The notes beneath the pieces are model-generated. The model saw only the letters and a program-made list of their open reading frames with translations, made no database searches and was not told where the DNA came from. Source: Candidatus Rokuibacteriota bacterium (GTDB taxonomy: Bacteria; Methylomirabilota; Methylomirabilia; Rokubacteriales; CSP1-6). Taken from it: a DNA stretch of 6,707 nucleotides. Where the stretch lies: contig JACORX010000446.1 of NCBI GenBank assembly GCA_016179165.1, positions 1-6,707 on the forward strand. Reading direction: 5' to 3'. Positions 1 to 4,808 of this stretch are shown piece after piece (the stretch's first letter is position 1; the number at the start of each line of letters is the position of its first letter). The translations under genes were made by a program, and so were the position numbers.

Positions 1-858
1 CTGTGCGGGCTCTCCGGCATCAAGCCGACCTACGGCCGCGTGAGCCGCGCGGGCGTGCTGCCGCTCGCGTGGTCCATGGACCACGTCGGGCCGATGTGCC
101 GGAGCGCGGCGGACTGCGCCCTCATGCTGGCACCCATGGCGGGCTACGACCCGCGCGATCCAACGACGAGCGTCTTGCCCGTGCCCGACTACGCGGCCGC
201 GCTCACGGGCCGGCTCAAAGGGCTTCGCGTGGGCATCTTGCGCTCCTTTTTCCTCGAAGGCGCGGCGCCAGCCCAGCAGGCCGCCGTCCTGGCCGCGGCC
301 AAGGCTCTTGCGGAGCAGGGCGCTTCCATCGAGGACGTTGACCTCAAGATGGTCAACCTCGCTCCGGCGGCGTCCCACGCGGTCCTCGCCCCTGAGGCGT
401 ACACCTACCACGAGGAGTGGCTGAAGACCCGCGCGTCCGAGTACGGCGCGGACGTCCGCGAGAGGCTGCGCGTCGGCGCGTTCGTCACCGGTGCCGAGTA
501 CGTCAAGGGCCAGCGTCTACGCACGCTGCTCAAGAACGAGGTGGACGCCGCCCTGGCGACGCTCGACGTCCTGCTGGCTCCGACGACGCCGATCGAGGCG
601 ACCGCCGTCGGGCAGGATGAGGTCCGCATCGGGAACCAGAGTCTGCCGGTGCGCGCGAGCCTGATCCGCTTCACCCGTCCCTTCAACCTCACCGGGCACC
701 CGGCCGCGTCGGTGCCATGCGGCTTCACCGCGGAGGGCCTGCCCATGGGCCTTCAGATCGTCGGCCGCCCCTTCGACGAGGCGACGGTGCTCTGCGTCGC
801 GGACGCCTACCAGCGGCTCACGGACTGGCACACGCGGCGGCCCGCGACAGCCGCATGA
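1..858 (+). CDS. Amidase signature family hydrolase, C-terminal part (5' end outside window)
   Basis: This is the last 285 codons of an amidase-signature enzyme, which hydrolyses a carboxamide; GatA, the glutaminyl/asparaginyl-tRNA amidotransferase subunit, belongs to the same superfamily. The frame is open from base 1, so the gene begins upstream. The first codons read LCGLSGIKPTYGRVSRAG, the conserved stretch directly after the nucleophilic serine. The Ser-cisSer-Lys catalytic residues themselves must therefore lie just outside the window. Further family marks are SMDHVGPM (residues 26-33 of the visible part) and, near the C-terminus, FTRPFNLTGHPAASVPCGF and GLPMGLQIVGRPFDE. The tail is typical of generic amidases rather than a full GatA, and no gatB or gatC is visible, so the substrate cannot be named. 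The stop codon overlaps the next start (ATGA), indicating translational coupling. Confidence 0.93.
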   Translation: MCGLSGIKPTYGRVSRAGVLPLAWSMDHVGPMCRSAADCALMLAPMAGYDPRDPTTSVLPVPDYAAALTGRLKGLRVGILRSFFLEGAAPAQQAAVLAAAKALAEQGASIEDVDLKMVNLAPAASHAVLAPEAYTYHEEWLKTRASEYGADVRERLRVGAFVTGAEYVKGQRLRTLLKNEVDAALATLDVLLAPTTPIEATAVGQDEVRIGNQSLPVRASLIRFTRPFNLTGHPAASVPCGFTAEGLPMGLQIVGRPFDEATVLCVADAYQRLTDWHTRRPATAA

Positions 859-1151
859 TCGGTGCCCGGCAAATCGCTATCGCGCTGGCCCCGGCGATGA
901 CCGCGGCCGGCTGCATGACAGGGGCGCAGACCTTCGAGCAGGACCTCGCCTACCAGCGCTGGAGGCGGTGTGACACCTTCGCGACCATCGTGCTCCAGCG
1001 CATCGACACCGACGGCCGCGTGATCGTGACCGGCCGGGAGACCGAGCAGTACAAGTTTCTCAACTGCATGGCCGAGCAGACCCTCCTGCAGCAGAAGAGC
1101 AAGCCCGGCCTCGTCGTCCCAGATCCGATCGTCAACCTCCGCCCCCGGTGA
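855..1151 (+). CDS. Small probable lipoprotein of unknown function (98 aa)
   Basis: The start is the ATG inside the ATGA overlap with the amidase stop. The N-terminus has a short positive segment (MIGARQ), a hydrophobic Ala/Ile/Leu stretch (about residues 7-18) and then AAGC with Cys20. This resembles a signal peptidase II lipobox, although position -3 is Ala instead of the usual Leu and the hydrophobic core is short. The mature part is polar and has two more cysteines (in RRCDTF and LNCMAEQ), a beta-like DTDGRVIVTG stretch and a Gln-rich segment. I do not recognise a family. The likely location is the periplasmic face of a membrane. Its place between an amidase and an Smr gene gives no clear functional hint. 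The main doubt is the weak lipobox; the coding call is supported by the coupling and by the compact neighbours. Confidence 0.7.
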   Translation: MIGARQIAIALAPAMTAAGCMTGAQTFEQDLAYQRWRRCDTFATIVLQRIDTDGRVIVTGRETEQYKFLNCMAEQTLLQQKSKPGLVVPDPIVNLRPR

Positions 1152-1160
1152 GCCGCAGCC

Positions 1161-1445
1161 GTGGCGGACGAGCCCGACCCCATCAGCCTGCCCATCGAGG
1201 ACTCGCTGGACCTGCACGCCTTCGCACCGAAGGATGTCCGGCCGGTGGTCGAGGAGTATTTAAAGGAAGCTGCGGCCAAGGGTTTCCGTGAGGTTCGGCT
1301 CATTCACGGTCGCGGCACCGGCGCACAGCGAGCGAGTGTCCAGGCGCTGCTCGCCAGGCATCCTCAGGTTGAGCGCTTCTTCGACGCTCCCCCCGAGCGC
1401 GGCGGCTGGGGTGCCACCGTCGTGGTCCTGAAACCAGTCGAGTAG
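1161..1445 (+). CDS. Stand-alone Smr (small MutS-related) domain protein, 94 aa
   Basis: This is a single Smr domain, related to the C-terminal domain of MutS2. The family binds nucleic acids and several members are nucleases. The core motifs are present: LDLHAF (residues 16-21, matching the LDLHG-type motif), an amphipathic helix with DVRPVVEEYL, then VRLIHGRGTG (45-54, matching the HGxG motif) and the closing GGWGATVVVL strand (81-90). Here the Gly after His19 is replaced by Ala. There is no MutS-like ATPase part, so this is the short form. The start is GTG at 1161; a GGTGAG at the end of the preceding gene can serve as ribosome binding site. It lies 9 nt after the lipoprotein stop and is probably the last gene of this operon, because a large hairpin follows and the next genes are on the other strand. 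Confidence 0.9.
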   Translation: MADEPDPISLPIEDSLDLHAFAPKDVRPVVEEYLKEAAAKGFREVRLIHGRGTGAQRASVQALLARHPQVERFFDAPPERGGWGATVVVLKPVE

Positions 1446-1453
1446 AGCTACTG

Positions 1454-1594
1454 CAGGGCGGCGAGAAGGGTCCAGCTGCGAGGCGGCGCCCGAAGGGCCG
1501 CACGCGAGGCGTACTCCTGTACGTGGAGCGTGCGGCCGAGGGCGCCCCACCAGTCTTTGCTAAATGACGCCGCTGGACCCTTGTCGCCGCCCTG
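1454..1594. repeat. 141-base nested hairpin element between convergent operons
   Basis: The outer arms are 1454-1476 and 1572-1594. They pair at 22 of 23 positions, the exception being G1465 against G1583. Inside lie three further perfect stems: 1485-1491 with 1540-1546 (7 bp), 1496-1505 with 1528-1537 (10 bp), and 1510-1514 with 1519-1523 (5 bp) closing a TCCT loop. A separate AGCT/AGCT pair extends the outer stem past a bulge. The element fills almost the whole gap between the Smr stop and the stop of the leftward operon. It could act as a two-way transcript end or mRNA stabiliser. No T-run follows, so a classical intrinsic terminator is not shown. From memory it resembles dispersed palindromic repeats in GC-rich environmental genomes; that is unverified. 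Confidence 0.85.
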
Positions 1595-1596
1595 AG

Positions 1597-1897
1597 CTAG
1601 TCGCGGTCGGCGCGGAGCAGGATCATCCGGTCCGTGAAGGACTCGATGCGGCCCCGCTCGATTCTGAAGCGGAAAGCCTCCCGGCAGCGCGCCGGCGCCG
1701 CAAGCACGAATCGCTCGAGGTCGGCCTTGGCTTCCGGGCTCATTCTCATCCGCTCCGTCCACTCCTCCCACGTGCGCACCTTGCCACGCGACGAGGCGAT
1801 CGAGGTCCTCGCCTCCCGCGTGGCCGGCGCTCGTGACGTAGTCCTGGGCGCTCCGGCCGAACTCGGCCTGGACCCGCGCCTTCTGGCTGTCGCTCAC
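1597..1897 (-). pseudogene. Class I SAM-dependent methyltransferase remnant with internal deletion and frame change
   Basis: Two pieces of a UbiE/type-11-like methyltransferase lie in different frames. The N-terminal piece starts at GTG 1897 and reads MSDSQKARVQAEFGRSAQDY, then VTSAGHAGGEDLDRLVAW (38 codons, to about 1784). This is the usual opening of these enzymes just before the SAM-binding strand. The C-terminal piece, from about 1788 to the stop at 1597, contains VRTWEEWTERM, APARCREAF and ESFTDRMILLRA, the usual ending. The span is 301 nt, not a multiple of three. The glycine-rich SAM loop and the whole Rossmann core, probably 150 codons or more judging from typical length, are absent. 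The GTG overlaps the preceding stop as GTGA, so an intact ancestor was coupled to the upstream genes. A collapse in metagenome assembly would look the same. I judge the product non-functional. Confidence 0.8.
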
Positions 1898-2079
1898 GCG
1901 GCCGGACCCTTCGGGCGTTCGGCGACGTGGCGGACGAGGAAGTCCGCGTCGAGGGGCGTCAGGTCGAATCGCCGGCCGGCCTCGTCCACCAGCTTCACGC
2001 GGTCGGCAGCCGGCTGCTCCCGCAGCCGCTCCTCGATCCACGCGACGGCCTGCTTGATCGGCGCTTCGCCCTGGGCCAT
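1894..2079 (-). CDS. Small helical protein of unknown function (61 aa)
   Basis: It starts at ATG 2079, 5 nt after the TAA of the CMD/AhpD gene, and its TGA overlaps the GTG of the methyltransferase remnant. These tight junctions argue that it is a real operon gene. The sequence is charged and predicted helical, with an amphipathic N-terminal helix (IKQAVAWIEERLRE, residues 8-21), a second helix around VKLVDEAGRRFDL (28-40), and TPLDADFLVRHVAE (41-54). It has no cysteine, no signal peptide and no membrane segment. I do not recognise a named family. The size and gene order suggest a partner or accessory subunit for the neighbouring CMD protein or the former methyltransferase, but this is inference only. 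The ribosome binding site is weak (GAGGGCGG in the end of the upstream gene), which fits translational coupling. Confidence 0.72.
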   Translation of the reverse strand: MAQGEAPIKQAVAWIEERLREQPAADRVKLVDEAGRRFDLTPLDADFLVRHVAERPKGPAA

Positions 2080-2084
2080 TGGCG

Positions 2085-2381
2085 TTACTTGCCGCCCTCG
2101 CGCTCGAACCTCGTCTTCCACTCCTTGTTGACGTCCTCGATGCCGGGGATGTGCTTGATGGTGCTCCACGTGGCGCGCGCGGCGCCCCGCATCGCATACA
2201 TGAGGGTCTCGCTGATCTCATCCTCCGTGGCGCCGGCTTGCTTCGCAGCCGCGAAGCGTCCGGGCACTCAGGATGTGCAGCCGGCCGCGGCCATGGCCGC
2301 CAGCGCGACCAGCTGCATGGTCTTGGGGTCGAGCGCGCCTTCCCGATAGTACACACCGGCGAATTCCTTCATGGCTCCCAT
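2085..2381 (-). CDS. CMD/AhpD-type selenoprotein with CxxU redox motif (UGA read as Sec38), 98 aa
   Basis: This is a carboxymuconolactone decarboxylase/AhpD-fold protein, probably a cytosolic thiol/selenol oxidoreductase. Translation from ATG 2381 gives KEFAGVYYREGALDPKTMQ (residues 5-23), then an Ala-rich helix ending GC35-T-S-UGA38-V-P-G. The frame continues normally with FAAAKQAGATEDEISETLMY and ends at TAA 2085. In this family the motif is CxxC followed by GAT-x-x-EI; the UGA (2268-2270) sits exactly at the second Cys. The total of 98 residues is normal for short CMD proteins, both halves match the family, and a hairpin follows the UGA. CMD and AhpD-like selenoproteins are known in bacteria. 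The His that follows CxxC by four in AhpD is Arg42 here, so peroxidase-type relay is doubtful. A Cys-to-stop pseudogene is the alternative. Gene callers would report only a GTG-started fragment from 2267, or nothing. Confidence 0.78.
2233..2270 (-). promoter_or_regulatory. Putative bacterial SECIS element following the UGA codon
   Basis: On the - strand the UGA (2270-2268) is followed by 10 nt and then a perfect 7-bp stem, GCTTCGC (2257-2251) with GCGAAGC (2246-2240), closing the tetraloop GGCT (2250-2247). A lower CCGG/CCGG stem (2263-2260 with 2236-2233) extends it past a small AC/AAG internal loop. The first loop base lies 17 nt after the UGA. Known bacterial SECIS elements have a short stem-loop just downstream of UGA with a conserved G at the first or second loop position, bound by SelB; the E. 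coli fdhF loop is GGUC. The geometry fits. The stem lies within coding sequence for RFAAAKQAG. The GC-rich context makes chance stems possible, but a perfect 7-bp stem at this exact distance is notable. Confidence 0.7.
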
Positions 2382-2386
2382 GCGGT

Positions 2387-2393
2387 CCTCCTT
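2387..2393 (-). promoter_or_regulatory. Strong Shine-Dalgarno site fixing the start of the CMD selenoprotein
   Basis: The - strand reads AAGGAGG, then 5 nt, then ATG 2381. This near-perfect ribosome binding site places translation start 37 codons before the in-frame UGA. It therefore supports a gene that is still translated across it. No comparable site precedes the GTG just after the UGA. Confidence 0.85.
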
Positions 2394-2421
2394 GTGGGTC
2401 GTGGTGTAGGGCAGGTGCTGA

Positions 2422-3150
2422 TCACAGGTCGCGCACCAATCGGCGCGCCCGGTCGACGCTCTTCCGGTACGTCTCGAACGAGCTTGCCAGCCGCGGCTTC
2501 CTTCCCCGCTGCCGGTCGAGGGTGAAGCACGAGAAGGTGATGTCGTGGGCCAGCGGGAAATCGCGGTAGAGGATGCCGGCGACCTTCTGCGGCCTCTCCG
2601 TGTGCGTGATCTCGAAGGTCTCCGTCTGTCTCAGCGGCGGCACCCGCTCGCCGTGCTTGGTGCGCACCCACTTCATGCTGCCCCCCAGAAGGTAGGACAG
2701 GAAGAGGCAGTCCACCAGCATGGACTCCGTCCACGGGATCTCCTTTTGGTAGCCGGCGACGAAGCGCGCGCCCGTGGCCTCGAGGAACTTCCGCGCCGTG
2801 TCGGTCGTGACGAAGTCGCACGCGCCGAAGATGTAGCCCGTCGTGCGGCTGGGCCGGCAGTACTCGATCAGGCTCTCCAGGCGGATGACCTTGTCGCCCA
2901 GCCCGGTGAGCTTGCGCTGCTCTCCGTGCGACGCGATGTAACAGACCTGGGACTTGCGGTGGCGGCGCACCTCCTTGAGCAGCAGGCCCAGGTCGTAGTG
3001 CGAGTAGAAGCGGCGGTACACGAGGTTGATGCGGATGCCCTCCCAGGCCAGCGACTGGCGGATGGCCTTGAGGTAGGGCAGCACGGACGGCTCCTCGTTC
3101 AGGAGCTTGCCCTTGGGATTCCACATCGACTCGAGGACGACCAGGCGCAT
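2422..3150 (-). CDS. Caspase-like (DUF6642-like) protein with candidate His75/Cys111 pair, 242 aa
   Basis: The start is ATG 3150; a longer open frame upstream crosses the control region and is not credible. The order of motifs is LVVLESMWN (residues 3-11), CYIASHGEQ (70-78), GYIFGACDF (105-113) and TGARFVAGYQKEIPWTES (126-143), then a hydrophobic helix (CLFLSYLL). A strand ending in His-Gly and a following strand ending in Gly-Ala-Cys, then a GA-x-x-V-x-G strand, is the layout of clan CD caspase/CHAT-like folds. It also matches, from memory, the Pfam family DUF6642 (CLE..W opening, FGSC, FL..TGA, W..S). His75 and Cys111 would be the catalytic pair; protease activity is not established for this family. 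The C-terminus is basic (QRGRKPRL, RARRLVRDL). There is no signal peptide and no clear ribosome binding site. The seleno-CMD gene follows after 40 nt without an evident terminator, so co-transcription is likely. Confidence 0.8.
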   Translation of the reverse strand: MRLVVLESMWNPKGKLLNEEPSVLPYLKAIRQSLAWEGIRINLVYRRFYSHYDLGLLLKEVRRHRKSQVCYIASHGEQRKLTGLGDKVIRLESLIEYCRPSRTTGYIFGACDFVTTDTARKFLEATGARFVAGYQKEIPWTESMLVDCLFLSYLLGGSMKWVRTKHGERVPPLRQTETFEITHTERPQKVAGILYRDFPLAHDITFSCFTLDRQRGRKPRLASSFETYRKSVDRARRLVRDL

Positions 3151-3188
3151 GGCTCGGACGCGGATGATACCACGCTGGGAGGGGTCGG

Positions 3189-3218
3189 CAATTGGATGAT
3201 TATAGACCCATCCAATTG
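3189..3218. promoter_or_regulatory. Perfect 10-bp inverted repeat, probable operator of the divergent promoters
   Basis: The arms are CAATTGGATG (3189-3198) and CATCCAATTG (3209-3218), separated by 10 bp, so the arm centres are 20 bp apart (about two helical turns). It is AT-richer than its surroundings, lies just upstream of the -35 of the rightward operon and covers the -10 of the leftward one. A related half-site, CTGGATAAT (3242-3250), overlaps the rightward -10 and matches TTGGATGAT (3192-3200) at 7 of 9 positions. MocR-type regulators often bind pairs of repeated half-sites next to their own gene, so the regulator encoded next door is the first candidate. Binding is inferred. Confidence 0.7.
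3199..3204 (-). promoter_or_regulatory. Consensus -10 box for the leftward operon
   Basis: The - strand reads TATAAT, a perfect sigma-70-type -10, about 49 nt before ATG 3150. No good -35 lies 16-18 nt upstream (closest hexamers GTAAAG or TGTAAA), so the promoter may be weak or depend on an activator. The box lies inside the spacer of the inverted repeat 3189-3218, a position where a bound regulator would block or reshape it. Confidence 0.55.
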
Positions 3219-3222
3219 GCGC

Positions 3223-3250
3223 TTTACATCGTGGCAAATGTCTGGATAAT
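3223..3250 (+). promoter_or_regulatory. Sigma-70-type promoter of the pdxR-pdxS operon
   Basis: TTTACA (3223-3228, 5 of 6 to TTGACA) and GATAAT (3245-3250, 5 of 6 to TATAAT) are spaced 16 bp. Transcription would begin near 3257, leaving a leader of only about a dozen bases with GAGAGGG before ATG 3269. The inverted repeat lies immediately upstream, suited to activation, and a related half-site overlaps the -10, suited to autorepression. Confidence 0.65.
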
Positions 3251-3268
3251 GGCTGGCACGAGAGGGTC

Positions 3269-4795
3269 ATGAGAATACCGCTCGACCGATCCAAGGACCG
3301 CAAGGGACGGCTGCCGCTGGCGCGCCAGATCCAGCTTCACCTGGAGCGGCTGATCACCCAGCGGCTGCTCGCCCCGGGTGTGAAGCTGCCAGCGACGCGC
3401 GACCTTGCACATGACCTCGGCGTGAATCGCACCACGGTGGCACAGGCCTACGAGGACCTGATTGCCGGCGGCTGGGCGCGCGCCCACGTCGGGCAGGGCA
3501 CCTTCGTCGCCGAGCAGGCCCCGGCTCAGGCCCCGGTGCACGCGCCGCGTTTCGAATGGACGGGCCACCTTTCCAAGGCGGCCCAGATCGTGGCGGCGGA
3601 CACGCGCCGCCGCGGCGCCTACAGCCAGATGGCCCGGACGGCCGCCGGTGTCATCTCGTTCGCCGGCGGCATGCCTGACAGCACGCTCTTCCCGACCGAC
3701 GCGTTCCGCCGCGTCCTCAACCGCGTCATTCGCGAGGAGGGTCGCGAGCTCCTCCAGTACTATCCCTCGTCCGGCTACCCGCCGCTGCGCCAGTACCTGT
3801 CCGGCTATCTGCTCCGCTTCGGGATCGAGGCGCGCCCTGAGGTCATCCTGATCGTCAACGGCACGCAGCAGGGCTTCGATCTCGTCGCGCGCACGTTGCT
3901 CGATCCGGGCGACTTCGTGGCCATCGAGCAGCCGTCGTACCCGCGGGCGATGCAGGTCTTCCGCGCCTTCGGCGCGCAGCTCCTGCCGGTGCCGATGGCG
4001 GGCGGCGGGCTATCGGTGGACCAGCTGGAGAGGCTGCTCGAACGGCAGGCGCCCAAGCTCCTCTACTGCCAGCCGAGCGCGCACAATCCGACGGGGCTCC
4101 ACATGCCGGCGGCGGCGCGGCGCCGGCTGCTGGACGTGGCCGCTCGTCACCGCCTGCCCATCGTCGAGGATGGCTTCGACGGCACGCTCTTCTACGGGGA
4201 GCGGCCTCCGGTGCCGCTCAAGGCGGCGGATGCTTCGGGGCAGGTGATCTACCTCGGCACCTTCTCCAAGGTGCTCTTCCCGGGTCTCCGCCTCGGCTGG
4301 ATCGTCGCCGCGCCCGAGCTGATCGAGCGGCTCGAGATGGCCAAGCAGCTGGCCGACATCCACACGAGCCCGCTCATCCAGGCCGCCGTTTACCACTTCT
4401 GCCGCCAGCGGCTCCTCGACCGTCATCAGGCGCGCGCGCTGCGCGAGTATGCGCGGCGGCGCAACGCGCTCCTGGCCGCCCTAGGCCGCCGCATGCCTGA
4501 GGGCGTGACGTGGACGGAGACACAAGGCGGCTTCTCCCTCCTGCTCGAGCTGCCCGAAGGGCTTGACGCCGCGACGCTCCTACCGCGCGCCCTCGATCGC
4601 GGGGTTGCCTTTACCCCGGGCAATGCCTTCTTCAGCGACGGCGGCGGCGAGCGGGCGCTGCGACTGTCCTTCTCGGCGGTGCCCTTCGGGCAGATCGAGG
4701 AAGGCGTCCGCCGGCTGGCCGACAGTATCCGCGAGGCCCAGCGGCGCCCTGAGCGCGGCGCCCGCGAGCGCGGGCCCGCCGTGCCGCTGGTCTAG
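3269..4795 (+). CDS. pdxR: MocR-family transcriptional regulator, probably PdxR-like (508 aa)
   Basis: This is a fusion of an N-terminal GntR-type winged helix (about residues 12-80) to a fold-type I aminotransferase domain (about 115-490). The DNA-binding part shows LPATRDLAHDLGVNRTTVAQ (40-59) and the wing GQGTFV (75-80). The effector domain keeps the PLP site: SSGYPPLRQYL (167-177), PSAHNPTG (269-276), DGFDG (301-305) and the Schiff-base lysine K334 in GTFSKVLFPGLRLGW. MocR proteins sense PLP or PLP-amino acid adducts and are usually not enzymes. Gene symbol and role rest on pdxS lying three genes downstream in the same apparent operon; GabR- or TauR-like specificity cannot be excluded. 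The length is normal, with a short basic tail. It begins just after a sigma-70-type promoter and a perfect inverted repeat, so autoregulation is likely. The next gene starts after 13 nt. Confidence 0.88.
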   Translation: MRIPLDRSKDRKGRLPLARQIQLHLERLITQRLLAPGVKLPATRDLAHDLGVNRTTVAQAYEDLIAGGWARAHVGQGTFVAEQAPAQAPVHAPRFEWTGHLSKAAQIVAADTRRRGAYSQMARTAAGVISFAGGMPDSTLFPTDAFRRVLNRVIREEGRELLQYYPSSGYPPLRQYLSGYLLRFGIEARPEVILIVNGTQQGFDLVARTLLDPGDFVAIEQPSYPRAMQVFRAFGAQLLPVPMAGGGLSVDQLERLLERQAPKLLYCQPSAHNPTGLHMPAAARRRLLDVAARHRLPIVEDGFDGTLFYGERPPVPLKAADASGQVIYLGTFSKVLFPGLRLGWIVAAPELIERLEMAKQLADIHTSPLIQAAVYHFCRQRLLDRHQARALREYARRRNALLAALGRRMPEGVTWTETQGGFSLLLELPEGLDAATLLPRALDRGVAFTPGNAFFSDGGGERALRLSFSAVPFGQIEEGVRRLADSIREAQRRPERGARERGPAVPLV

Positions 4796-4808
4796 GGGAG
4801 GAACGCGC

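Noticed and set aside
1454..1594. Calling the hairpin element an ordinary rho-independent terminator.
   Set aside because: There is no T-run after the stem on either strand, and the structure is much larger and more nested than an intrinsic terminator.
2085..2267. A separate 60-residue CMD fragment starting at the GTG just after the UGA.
   Set aside because: That GTG has no ribosome binding site and the fragment would lack the redox motif and first helix. The ATG at 2381 has a near-perfect Shine-Dalgarno site and gives a full-length family member when UGA is read through.
1448..2356. A long open frame (302 codons) on the - strand crossing the CMD gene, the small protein and the methyltransferase remnant.
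   Set aside because: Its translation is Arg/Pro/Ala-rich without family motifs. Only the short stretch that reads the methyltransferase N-terminus is meaningful, and it is reported under the pseudogene. The rest is a GC-rich shadow.
2545..3249. A 234-codon open frame on the + strand opposite the caspase-like gene.
   Set aside because: It is Leu/Arg/Val-rich with no family motif, while the opposite strand carries a conserved motif order.
3151..3303. A 51-residue N-terminal extension of the caspase-like protein.
   Set aside because: It would cross the operator and both promoters and overlap the start of the divergent regulator; the extension has no motif. ATG 3150 begins the recognisable LVVLES strand.
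4563..4808. An 82-codon N-terminal extension of the Cys/Met-metabolism enzyme.
   Set aside because: It lies in another frame of the MocR gene, which is clearly coding there. GTG 4809 has a good ribosome binding site and gives the normal family N-terminus.
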